A DNA stretch of 64,000 nt from contig JAAELO010000848.1 in assembly GCA_024226555.1 (NCBI GenBank), positions 109,921 through 173,920 of the forward strand, in the 5' to 3' direction. Source of the DNA: Desulfobacterales bacterium. GTDB lineage: Bacteria > Desulfobacterota > Desulfobacteria > Desulfobacterales > JAAELO01. Each line of letters starts with the position of its first letter. Position 1 is the first letter of the stretch. The notes beneath the pieces were generated by a model, which worked only from the letters and a program-made list of their open reading frames with translations, was not told the origin of the DNA and made no database searches. Positions 17,198 through 25,798 of the stretch are shown piece by piece. The translations under genes and the position numbers were made by a program.

Positions 17198-17737
17198 ATG
17201 CAAAAAAATATTGATAGATCTCGGGAAAATTTTATTCAGGGAATTAGTAGAATATCATCTTTTTGGGGGTTTCCAAAAGCCATGGGAGCAATTTATGGAG
17301 CTCTCTATCTTTCTCCGGAACCAGTTACTATGGATGAGCTTGTAAGTACAGTTGGCATAAGTAAAGGCGCTATCAGTACAAATGTCAAAAACCTTGAGAG
17401 ATGGGGGATGATAGTACGTGATTTTAAACTGGGAGACAGGAAAGACTATCTAAGAGCAGAGATCGATTTCTGGAAGATTATAAAAGGTATTTTGAAGGAG
17501 AGGGAAAAAAATGAATTTGACCTTGCTCTAAAGAAAGTCTCAGAAAGTATAGAGATGCTAAATGAAGAAGAATGCTCAGCTGAAGATAAAAAATTAAAGA
17601 ATTTTTACGATGGCAGATTGGAAGATATGAAACAATTCTTTGATACTTTGGATAAGATGGTTGGCTTAATTCTGGCATTTGATGATCTAAAATCACTGAA
17701 TCTGAAGAAGCTATTGTCCAAAAGGAAGCTCAAATAA
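17198..17737 (+). CDS. GbsR/MarR-type transcriptional regulator
   Basis: The 179-residue protein carries an N-terminal winged-helix domain (about residues 20-95) with FWGFPKAMGAIYGALYLSPEPVTMDELV, the recognition helix region ISKGAISTNVKNLERWGMI and the wing VRDFKLGDRKDYLRAE, then a long helical C-terminal part for dimerisation. This is the pattern of GbsR-like regulators of the MarR superfamily. The ATG at 17198 is chosen over the GTG at 17192 because GAGG lies 5 nt upstream of it. It is followed after 38 bp by an NmrA-like gene that is probably its operon partner and target. Confidence 0.85.
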   Translation: MQKNIDRSRENFIQGISRISSFWGFPKAMGAIYGALYLSPEPVTMDELVSTVGISKGAISTNVKNLERWGMIVRDFKLGDRKDYLRAEIDFWKIIKGILKEREKNEFDLALKKVSESIEMLNEEECSAEDKKLKNFYDGRLEDMKQFFDTLDKMVGLILAFDDLKSLNLKKLLSKRKLK

Positions 17738-17775
17738 TTAGAGAACCTAAAAGAAATAAAAAAAGGATTTGCATT

Positions 17776-18672
17776 ATGAAAGAAAAACACATGGTAACAG
17801 GAGCTTTTGGATATTCCGGGAGTTATATTGCTAAAGAACTTCTTTCAAAAGGGTATGAGGTATTAACTCTTACCAACTCATCAAAGGAAAATGACAGAAT
17901 TAAAAAATTTCCTTTATCTTTTAATAATAAGGATATGTTAATAGAATCACTTAAAGGTGTTGATGTTCTATATAATACATATTGGGTAAGGTTTAATCAT
18001 AAGAATTTCACATATGCTGATGCAGTAAAAAATACAAAAATACTATTTGATGCTGCTAAAAAAGCAAATGTAAAAAAAATTGTTCATGTAAGTATTACAA
18101 ACCCATCTGAAGATTCTGAACTTGAATATTTTAAAGGTAAAGCTGAGCTTGAAAAAGAGTTAAAACAATCTGGAATGGAATATTCAATTGTAAGACCAGC
18201 TGTATTTTTTGGTGGTAGTGATATTCTAATAAATAATATTGCATGGTCTTTGAGATATCTTCCTGTTAGTGGTTATTTTGGAAAAGGGGAATACAAAATA
18301 AGACCAGTTCATATAAAAGATTTTGCAATGATAGTAGTAAATGAAGGTAACGGGCATAGTTCCAGAACTGTTAACGCTGTTGGTCCTGAATCCTATACGT
18401 ATAAAGAACTTCTTAAAATGATTTCTAAAACAATTGGTACAAAGAAGATGTTCATGTCTATTCCCCCGATTATTGGATATATTACAGGTTATTTTATTGG
18501 TTTGTATAAAAGGGATGTTTTTATAACATGGGATGAAATAAAAGGTTTAATGCAAGGGCTTTTATACACAAATTCAGAAGCTACAGGATCAACTAAACTA
18601 TCTGTTTGGGTAGATAATAAAAAAGAGAACTTAGGTAGACACTATGAAAGTGAACTTGCAAAAAGAAATTAG
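17776..18672 (+). CDS. NmrA-like NAD(P)-binding protein / SDR-family epimerase-like
   Basis: The 298-residue protein has an N-terminal Rossmann motif slightly altered from the consensus (VTGAFGYSGSYIAKELLSKG, G-x-x-G-x-x-G), a VLYNTYWVRFNH segment and a VHVSITNP/SELEYFKGKAELEKEL region as in atypical SDR proteins of the NmrA/complex-I-assembly type. It lacks a clear YxxxK in the classical position, so catalysis is uncertain. A hydrophobic stretch (IPPIIGYITGYFIG, about 233-246) could touch membrane. It lies directly behind the GbsR-type regulator and is probably controlled by the palindrome upstream of it. Substrate unknown. Confidence 0.78.
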   Translation: MKEKHMVTGAFGYSGSYIAKELLSKGYEVLTLTNSSKENDRIKKFPLSFNNKDMLIESLKGVDVLYNTYWVRFNHKNFTYADAVKNTKILFDAAKKANVKKIVHVSITNPSEDSELEYFKGKAELEKELKQSGMEYSIVRPAVFFGGSDILINNIAWSLRYLPVSGYFGKGEYKIRPVHIKDFAMIVVNEGNGHSSRTVNAVGPESYTYKELLKMISKTIGTKKMFMSIPPIIGYITGYFIGLYKRDVFITWDEIKGLMQGLLYTNSEATGSTKLSVWVDNKKENLGRHYESELAKRN

Positions 18673-18848
18673 CTATAGGGGAACCTAAATAAATGAATGA
18701 ATTCTACTGTTTGGATAAAAGAAGTAAAGCTTGGTGATTCTGTATGGTAGTCACTGCTATGACAGGATGCGTTGTCACCAATTTCTTCTTTCAATAATTA
18801 CAGCTTTTTGTAGTGTCGTTTTTGTTTTTCAAAACGCACTGAACCAAA
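18673..18848. terminator. Convergent intergenic region with a possible hairpin
   Basis: Between the convergent NmrA-like and rhodanese-like genes, imperfect arms AGTGTCGTTTT and AAAACGCACT occur at about 18813-18840. TTGGTGA and TCACCAA also form an inverted pair some 36 bp apart. A repeat-like end (GGGGAACCTAAA) lies at about 18677. The hairpin could terminate transcription from either side, but no strong U tract is present. Confidence 0.35.
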
Positions 18849-19385
18849 CTAACCACCGGATTTTTCAGTAACAAACCCAGCACCTCTCCATGAGTAAATA
18901 CCACCACAGAGCCTTATTATATTATCATAACCCAATTTTTTAGCCCACATAGCACCATTGTGAGCTCTTTTGCTTTTTAATACATTGCTGTAAAAGATAA
19001 TAAGTTTATTATTATCTTTACCAAGAAGGTTTTTGAAATCCTCTACAGATTTTCCATTTACTTTCTCTTTATCCCATTTTTCCATTAGATCATTGGGGAA
19101 TTGAAAATTTATAGCTCCTTTTATATGACTTTTTTGAAAGTTTTTTTCCGGTAATGTGTCTATTAAAACCAGATTAGATTTTACTAATAAGACATTTAAC
19201 TCGTCGACCATAATCAAGCTGTATCCACCATCCCTTGCATCACGAGCTATCTGAACTGTTATTTTTTCATTTTCATATTGTTTTTTATAACTATCTTTCA
19301 TTCTTGTGGATGAATCATCCATTACAAAATAGAAACAAATTGCCGTTGCTATAACAAGGATGACATTGGCTACTTTTTTTTTCAT
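18849..19385 (-). CDS. Rhodanese-like domain protein, catalytic Cys replaced
   Basis: The 178-residue protein has an N-terminal membrane/signal segment (about residues 5-22) and one rhodanese fold: LVLIDTLPEKNFQKSHIKGAI, GKDNNKLIIFYSN and KLGYDNIIRLCGGIYSWRGAG. In active members the loop after the FYC strand carries the sulfur-accepting Cys; here the loop reads FYSNVLKSKRAHN, with Ser at 133 and 138 and no Cys. The domain is therefore unlikely to transfer sulfur and may only bind or be decaying. It lies directly downstream of a broken metallo-beta-lactamase gene on the same strand, with which it probably once formed a unit. Located in the periplasm or on the inner-membrane face. Confidence 0.75.
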   Translation of the reverse strand: MKKKVANVILVIATAICFYFVMDDSSTRMKDSYKKQYENEKITVQIARDARDGGYSLIMVDELNVLLVKSNLVLIDTLPEKNFQKSHIKGAINFQFPNDLMEKWDKEKVNGKSVEDFKNLLGKDNNKLIIFYSNVLKSKRAHNGAMWAKKLGYDNIIRLCGGIYSWRGAGFVTEKSGG

Positions 19386-19456
19386 TTCAGCCCCTGATTA
19401 GTTAGATTATTTTTTTAACTAATATAAATCTTTTAGTAACAGTCGTCCATCATTAA

Positions 19457-20100
19457 TTAATCATCACGACAAACTCTCAAATTATCTTGATGACCAATTT
19501 TATAAAAATCTGTTAACATATCATGAATTTCAATATCACTATTATTTAATAAACTTTCTAAATAATTAATGTTTTGCTTTATAATCTCACGTCCACCAAT
19601 GTCACCATGTGAAGGCACTACAATATTTACACTATAGTCTTTTTCCCACTTTTTTAGATCTTCAATCCTGGGTATTACTTTTTTGTTCGATAAAACAGGA
19701 AAAGGTGTTTCAACAGTATCTCCCATTAAGAGAATTCCCTGATCAGGAAGGAAAGGCACAATAGAATCCTTGGTATGACCAGAAAAATAATGAAGGTTCA
19801 AGGTCAAATTACCTAAATCCAAAAAATACTTTTCAGAAAATGTAATAGTTGGAGGAATAAGTTTAACCTCATTCCATTTTGAAGACTCGCCTAACTTTTG
19901 CTTTAATTTTTCAGGGACATCGGAGGAAAACGTGCAAAACAAGATGTGTGGCCAATTATATCAGATTTTTCGTAATTGATTTTTTCTGTTCCCCATATGT
20001 GATCCCAATCGGCATGACTATATATTATTATAAGTTTCTGCTTTACAATCAAACAGGGTTTTTCAAGCAAAAAAAAGGCAAAAAAAATTATTAGAAAAAA
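19457..20100 (-). pseudogene. Metallo-beta-lactamase-fold hydrolase, frameshifted and 5'-truncated
   Basis: The C-terminal 161 codons (19457-19942) read as the second half of an MBL-fold hydrolase: LTLNLHYFSGHTKDSIV with a ligand His, ILLMGDTVETPFP with the bridging Asp, and VVPSHGD with the last His. The missing first half is found just upstream on the same strand in another frame: IIIYSHADWDHIWGTEKIN (metal motif H-x-D-x-D-H at 19999-20016), continuing to GHTSCFARF. The two frames join if one T is added in the run at 19927-19930. Further upstream the frame is poly-Phe/Leu without an ATG before a stop at 20119. The gene is therefore truncated and frameshifted, unless the homopolymer is a sequencing error. 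Confidence 0.75.
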
Positions 20101-20213
20101 ATAATAGGTGTTTGTAATTTAAATGTTCGTTAATATAATTGATTTATATTATATTAAATATATGATAATATGTTAGCTTGTTAATTAAAAACATACCTTT
20201 ATTTTTTATTATA

Positions 20214-20343
20214 GGGAATCTCTAATAATTAGAATTTTTGATAAAAAACAAGGCATATCAAAAAACAACGGGTTGATTTTACTACAGTTTTATTTTTGTT
20301 ATAACGCTGTGTTTTGCAAAAAGATCAGTTATTAGAGATTCCC
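20214..20343 (+). repeat. GGGAACC-family palindromic repeat, subtype with AAAAAACAACGGGTTG core
   Basis: Left end GGGAATCTCTAATAATTAGA, right end CAGTTATTAGAGATTCCC. The core (AAAAAACAACGGGTTGATTT and TTATTTTTGTTATA) is shared with the copy at 57316 and differs from the AATAACGAGC core of the others. The flanks are TATA on both sides. It sits immediately upstream of the phosphorelay block. Confidence 0.88.
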
Positions 20344-20503
20344 TATAGATACGGCAAACAATAATTCCTTCTTTTTGAAGGAGCTACATTGTATATTATC
20401 TTAGTCTGACGTTTATCGATAGTATCCATGTTTTAAGAAATTAAATAATTATTTTCTGTAGTAACATCCGCAAGCACAAAAAAAATTACGGAGAGAGAAA
20501 ACG

Positions 20504-23500
20504 ATGATCAAGATGATCAATAGGATTATAAAGATTCCTAAATCACATTCAATCCTGATGGCTTTAGTGGTTGTATCAATTATTCTGTTTTCCATATTGA
20601 TAATTGACAGTAAAGACAGTGAAATAAGAAAGGAAATACTAGGGCAGACAAAATTGATAGCTGGTTCGATTCAAATTGATCATATCAAAGCTGTTTCCGG
20701 CAGAGAAGACTTTAAAAAAACACCGGCTTACAAAAAAATAAATGAGGAACTTGCAGCAATATGTATGAGTAATCCCATGTATCGTTACGTCCGTCTTCTG
20801 GGACGAAACCATGACGACTCTTTGGTGCAGCTGGCAGGTAGTGAACCTGATAAATTGAGCAACTCAGATGAATTCGCAGAAAACGCGAAATTGAGTCGCA
20901 GCTCATTCTCATCCGGGAACTCCGGTGTCAAAGGATCAGCTACAGGTCTCCGTGGAAAAAGAATAACATCACTTGTACCGATTCATGAACGACAGTTTGC
21001 ACGAATGAACCGGGCAACCCCTTTTGAAGCAAAGGAAATGTTAAATAATGCGATAGCATTCGGTCATCGTTATGGGCGTGAACGGTTTTTAAATGAACTG
21101 AATAGTCCTCATGGTAAATTTCTAAAAAACGATCATTATGTTTTTGCCTGTGACAGAAATGCCACCATTGTGGCACATCCTGTAAAACCTGAACTGATCG
21201 GAAAATCTCTTCTTGACAAGAAGGACTGGGGGGGGAAATATTTCCGTAGGGAGATCCGCGATCTTGCCATCTCAAAAGGAAACGGTTGGGTTGATTATGA
21301 GTATCAGAACCCGGAAACAGGAAAAATTGAGCCCAAGATCACCTTTATCGAATTATTTGATGATCTGGTTGTCTGTGTCAGCGCGTATAAGGGTAAAGGT
21401 CAGGTTATTGCTGTTTTATGTACTGGTATGGAAACCGGAGTCTGGAATCTGGAGATAGCCAAAAGAGCAGGTTTTCCTGTAGGGATGGTCCTGCTGACAG
21501 GGGTTTTTTTTTTGATTCTCCTTTCCAGAAGTGGACTTTCATCTGGTAATAAAAAAAACGTAGTACATCAATTGTTGCCTTCGCTTATGATTATGATGGC
21601 TATTATGTTTGTCGGAGCAGGGTTACTTCTGTTCTTTGAATATAAAACTAATCTGACCAATAGAACAGAACTTGTATGTAAGGAAGTTGAAAATAACCTG
21701 AAAACATCTTTGAAGATGCAGGCACGAGCACTGGCCTCTGTCTTAAAACCACTGGCAATGGAACCACGCTTGATTAATGAACTGCGGAATAGAAACGGCG
21801 ACAAGATACTTGCTGACTGGAAAAAACTGTTTAATCTTCTTAATAAGGAAAACGGTATTACACATTTCTATGGTTTTGATTCAAACAGGCGTTGCCTGAT
21901 ACGTATTCATAACCCCGAATGGAAGGGCGATACAATAAACAGGTTAACAGCGCTTGAAGCAGAACGTACTGGAAAATTGTCCTGGGGCATCGAACTGGGT
22001 AAGCTGGGGACGTTTACACTTCGTGTTGTCCAGCCTGTTTTTGATGGGGATGCCCTTGTTGGATATCTTGAACTGGGTAAAGAGATAGAGGAAATTTTGA
22101 CATCGCTGCGCAAAGACCGGAATATTAAACTGGCTGTTTCAATTCACAAAAAAAAACTTAATCGTGATGAATGGGAAGCAGGAATGAAAATGCTGGGACG
22201 CGAAGCCAATTGGGATCGTTTATCAGGAAGTGTTATCATCTATGCATCTCAGGGCTATCTGCCGAATGTTTTTTCTCCGATGGTTGATGATAAACCGGGT
22301 GGTGATCATTATCATGGTAAAATTTGCCATACAGTTTCATACGGCGAAAAGAACTGGCGTGTCATGACTTTTCCAATTGATGATGCTTCCGGCAGGGAAG
22401 TAGGTGACATTATGGTAATGCATGATATTACTGTTGTTAGAGCAATTTTCAAAAAAAAACTGATTGTTGCGGGAATGGTTGGGGCTGTTTTTCTGGTGAC
22501 TCTGCTGACACTTATCTATTCTCTTCTAAGACGTACTGATGAAATAATTCTTAACCGGCAGACAGAACTGAATCAGTTTAAAAATGCAATTGATGCTTCA
22601 GGTGATGCGATAGGAATAGCAACTGCAGATGGGGTTCACTTTTACCAGAATGATGCTTTTACAGAACTCTTCGGCTATGAACTGGAAGACTTCAAACATT
22701 TGCATGCTGGCAGGCTATACCTGAATGAAAATGAGGAGGTAACTGTTTTTGAGACAATTATGAATGGTAAGCCTTACCGGGGTGAGGTGGAAATGGTTGA
22801 TAATGATGGCCGTATCATAACCGTTCAATTGCATGCCAATGCTGTTAAGAATGAACAGGACAGAATTACAGGGCAGTTTGGGGTTCATACTGATATTACA
22901 GAAAAGAAAAGGATTGAAAATAAGCTGCGTGAGAGTGAATTACAGCACCGCCGGCTTTTTATGGATTCACCGGATGCCTACCTTGTAATAGAAAATGGTT
23001 TGGTTGTTGACTGCAACAACACTGCAGAGAAGATGCTTGAGGGCAAACGTTCCATGATTGTCGGCCAGTCGCTTGCCATGCTATCGCCTGAATTTCAGCC
23101 GGAGGGTGTAAGTTCTGTGGAAGCAGTGGAAGAGAAGATTGCTGAAGCTGTTCGTCTGGGATCATTGAATTTAGAATGGCTTTATTTAGGTCCGGAAGGA
23201 AAAACCTCATGGGCAGATATAACGCTATCAACTACGGTTATGAATGGAAAAGATGTTCTCCTCACGTCATTACGAGATATTACTGATCGAAAAGATGCAG
23301 AAGAAGAACTAAAGAAAACCCTTGCTGAAGTTGACAAAGCACGAGAATGGATGGAAATTGTGAATGAACATCTGGAGCAGCAGACAGTCCTGGCCAGTAG
23401 TATGGCAACTCAGGCTGAAATGGGCAGTATTGCCAAAAGTGAGTTCCTTGCAAGTATGAGCCATGAGATCAGAACGCCGATGAACGGTATAATCGGCATG

Positions 23501-25384
23501 ACAGGTCTTTTGCTCGACACCCGGCTGGATAGGGTACAACTTGGCTATACAGAAACGATTCGTTCGAGTGCCAACTCTCTTCTGGCACTGATTAACGATA
23601 TTCTGGACTACTCAAAGATAGAGGCTGGAAAACTTGAACTGGAAAAAATTGATTTTTGTCTTGAAACAACCTGCGATGACTTCGCCGCATCTGTTGCTGT
23701 TCACGCACATGAAAAGAGGCTTGAACTGTTATGTGTATTAGACCCTGATGTGCCTATATATTTATACGGAGATCCGGGACGACTTCGGCAGATACTCGTC
23801 AATCTTGTAGGAAATGCGATAAAATTTACAAGTGAAGGCGAGGTTGTGGTCATGTGTACTGTTGAGGAGGAAACTGACAGTGATGTAAAACTTCTTTTTT
23901 CTGTTCGTGATACCGGAATCGGTATTCCAAAAGATAAACTTGAGAGTATGTTTGAAAAGTTCAGTCAGATGGATGCGTCCACAACCAGAGAATTCGGCGG
24001 GACTGGTCTTGGGCTTGCAATTTCCAGGCAGCTTAGTGAAATAATGGGCGGGCAAATCAGTGCTGAAAGCGAAGAAGGAAAAGGGTCTGATTTCCGGTTT
24101 ACTGTTGTTTTTGAAAAACAGCAAAACCGAAGTACAACTGAGGCTGCCCCGGCAGATCTTAGGAATGTTAAAGTACTTATCGTGGATGATAACCATACAA
24201 ACCGTCAACTGCTGCATATCCGGTTCGAATCCTGGAAAATGCGATCCTATACTGCGGAATCAGGGCCTGATGCTCTCCAAAGTCTTTATACTGCAATTGA
24301 AGAAGATGATCCCTTTATAATCGGTGTAATCGATCTGAAAATGCCGGGTATGGATGGAAAGGCTCTTGGCAAAATGATTAAAAGTGATCCAAAACTGAAA
24401 AACACAAAACTTGTTTTACTGACATCAATTGGTGTCAGGAGGGATGCAAAACGTTTTGAATCAGCTGGCTTTAAAGGTTATCTGACAAAACCGGTAAAAA
24501 TAATGGAGCTTAAATCTATACTTTTATCTGTTCTTGGGAAAAACGATTCAGAACAGAATGAAATTGTCACCCGTCATTCAACGCAGAACTCAACACTTTT
24601 TCAGGGACGTCAGGCAAGGATTCTGCTTGTTGAAGATAATACTACAAATCAGCAGGTTGTCCTTGGAATGCTGAAACGTTTTGAACTGTCCGCAGATGCT
24701 GTTAGTAATGGAGAAGAAGCCATTCAGTCTCTGACGTTAACTCCTTACGATCTGGTATTAATGGATGTTCAAATGCCGGTTATGGACGGATATTCTGCGA
24801 CAAGTATTATCAGGGATCCTGAATCATCCGTTATGGACCATTCTATCCCTGTCATTGCCATTACTGCCAATGCAATGCAAGGGGATCGGGAAAAATGTCT
24901 TGAAGCCGGTATGGACAGTTATATATCAAAACCGATTTCTTTTGAAATGCTTGCCGAAACTCTGGATAAATACCTTCCTGAGTCAGACCGGTCCGATAAA
25001 AGTGAGGTTGTTGAAACAGAAATAAGAGAGAAATCAAAACCGGAAACAGTGGAAGTCTGGGATAGTGAGTATCTTATTGAGCAGTTGGGAGATCAGCATG
25101 AAATAATTGATGAGATACTTGACCATGTTTTGGACAACTGGCCTAACCAGCTCGAGGAACTTCGCACTGTCATTATGAATGAATCTGAGATTGAGGAAAT
25201 ACAACGACATGCTCACGCTTTTAAAGGGGCGGCTGCAAATATCGGAGCTGATGAATTCATGAATATTGCCTATGAAATTGAAAACAGCAATAATCTGAAA
25301 AAATCAGAAACGCTGCTGAAGGAACTGGAAAAGGCATATCTTGTACTGCGGGGTTTGATAATTAAAACAAGAAAAGGAGAGTAA
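20504..25384 (+). CDS. Hybrid sensor histidine kinase (Cache-Cache-PAS-PAS-HisKA-HATPase-REC-REC-HPt)
   Basis: A 1626-residue membrane sensor. A first TM (about 16-34) and periplasmic Cache-type sensor with AFGHRYGRERFLNEL and YVFACDRNATIVAHP lead to TMs at about 325-342 and 358-378. A second extracytoplasmic sensor (about 385-655, HFYGFDSNRRCLIRIHNP) and another TM (about 658-680) follow, then two PAS domains (about 690-935). The kinase core has phospho-His H987 in SMSHEIRTPMNG and an ATPase with NAIKFTSEGE, DTGIGIP and GTGLGLAIS. Two receivers follow (Asp 1277 in DLKMPGMDG, Asp 1421 in DVQMPVMDG), then an HPt domain (H1571 in HAHAFKGAAANIGA). It can run an entire internal phosphorelay. Codons such as CTG are much more frequent than in neighbours, suggesting transfer. 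It is the first of five collinear signalling genes; the ATG follows GGAGAGA. Confidence 0.95.
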   Translation: MIKMINRIIKIPKSHSILMALVVVSIILFSILIIDSKDSEIRKEILGQTKLIAGSIQIDHIKAVSGREDFKKTPAYKKINEELAAICMSNPMYRYVRLLGRNHDDSLVQLAGSEPDKLSNSDEFAENAKLSRSSFSSGNSGVKGSATGLRGKRITSLVPIHERQFARMNRATPFEAKEMLNNAIAFGHRYGRERFLNELNSPHGKFLKNDHYVFACDRNATIVAHPVKPELIGKSLLDKKDWGGKYFRREIRDLAISKGNGWVDYEYQNPETGKIEPKITFIELFDDLVVCVSAYKGKGQVIAVLCTGMETGVWNLEIAKRAGFPVGMVLLTGVFFLILLSRSGLSSGNKKNVVHQLLPSLMIMMAIMFVGAGLLLFFEYKTNLTNRTELVCKEVENNLKTSLKMQARALASVLKPLAMEPRLINELRNRNGDKILADWKKLFNLLNKENGITHFYGFDSNRRCLIRIHNPEWKGDTINRLTALEAERTGKLSWGIELGKLGTFTLRVVQPVFDGDALVGYLELGKEIEEILTSLRKDRNIKLAVSIHKKKLNRDEWEAGMKMLGREANWDRLSGSVIIYASQGYLPNVFSPMVDDKPGGDHYHGKICHTVSYGEKNWRVMTFPIDDASGREVGDIMVMHDITVVRAIFKKKLIVAGMVGAVFLVTLLTLIYSLLRRTDEIILNRQTELNQFKNAIDASGDAIGIATADGVHFYQNDAFTELFGYELEDFKHLHAGRLYLNENEEVTVFETIMNGKPYRGEVEMVDNDGRIITVQLHANAVKNEQDRITGQFGVHTDITEKKRIENKLRESELQHRRLFMDSPDAYLVIENGLVVDCNNTAEKMLEGKRSMIVGQSLAMLSPEFQPEGVSSVEAVEEKIAEAVRLGSLNLEWLYLGPEGKTSWADITLSTTVMNGKDVLLTSLRDITDRKDAEEELKKTLAEVDKAREWMEIVNEHLEQQTVLASSMATQAEMGSIAKSEFLASMSHEIRTPMNGIIGMTGLLLDTRLDRVQLGYTETIRSSANSLLALINDILDYSKIEAGKLELEKIDFCLETTCDDFAASVAVHAHEKRLELLCVLDPDVPIYLYGDPGRLRQILVNLVGNAIKFTSEGEVVVMCTVEEETDSDVKLLFSVRDTGIGIPKDKLESMFEKFSQMDASTTREFGGTGLGLAISRQLSEIMGGQISAESEEGKGSDFRFTVVFEKQQNRSTTEAAPADLRNVKVLIVDDNHTNRQLLHIRFESWKMRSYTAESGPDALQSLYTAIEEDDPFIIGVIDLKMPGMDGKALGKMIKSDPKLKNTKLVLLTSIGVRRDAKRFESAGFKGYLTKPVKIMELKSILLSVLGKNDSEQNEIVTRHSTQNSTLFQGRQARILLVEDNTTNQQVVLGMLKRFELSADAVSNGEEAIQSLTLTPYDLVLMDVQMPVMDGYSATSIIRDPESSVMDHSIPVIAITANAMQGDREKCLEAGMDSYISKPISFEMLAETLDKYLPESDRSDKSEVVETEIREKSKPETVEVWDSEYLIEQLGDQHEIIDEILDHVLDNWPNQLEELRTVIMNESEIEEIQRHAHAFKGAAANIGADEFMNIAYEIENSNNLKKSETLLKELEKAYLVLRGLIIKTRKGE

Positions 25385-25386
25385 TT

Positions 25387-25785
25387 ATGAAAACGTTAAT
25401 TGTTGAAGATGATTTTATATGTCGAAAAATGTTGCAGACATTTTTGACAGAGTTCGGTTCAACGGACGTAGCAGTTAACGGTGTTGAAGCATTGGCAGCT
25501 GTCTCGATAGCCATTGAGGAAAATGATCCATATAATCTTATTTGTCTTGATATCTTGATGCCGGAACTTGATGGGCATGAGGTCTTAAAACAAATACGTG
25601 CCGATGAAGAAGACAGGGGCATCTTGTCAAGTGGAGAGGTGAAAATAATAATGACGACATCCTTAAAAGATTTAAAGAATATGTCGGAAGCGTTTAGAAG
25701 CCTTTGTGATGGATATATTTCTAAGCCTGTAGACAGGGCAGTTTTGAAGGAAACTATAGAAAAGATAGGCCTTTCAGTTGGTTAA
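25387..25785 (+). CDS. Stand-alone response-regulator receiver
   Basis: The 132-residue protein is a single CheY-like receiver without an output domain: acidic pair IVEDDF at 6-10, phospho-acceptor Asp 55 in ICLDILMPELDG, the conserved Thr/Ser in IMTTSLKD and Lys in YISKPVD. It starts 2 bp after the hybrid kinase stop, so it is translated together with it. It probably accepts phosphate from the upstream HPt domain or one of the cluster's kinases. It is shorter than DNA-binding regulators and has no room for an effector. Confidence 0.93.
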   Translation: MKTLIVEDDFICRKMLQTFLTEFGSTDVAVNGVEALAAVSIAIEENDPYNLICLDILMPELDGHEVLKQIRADEEDRGILSSGEVKIIMTTSLKDLKNMSEAFRSLCDGYISKPVDRAVLKETIEKIGLSVG

Positions 25786-25798
25786 GAGGTTATAGCTT

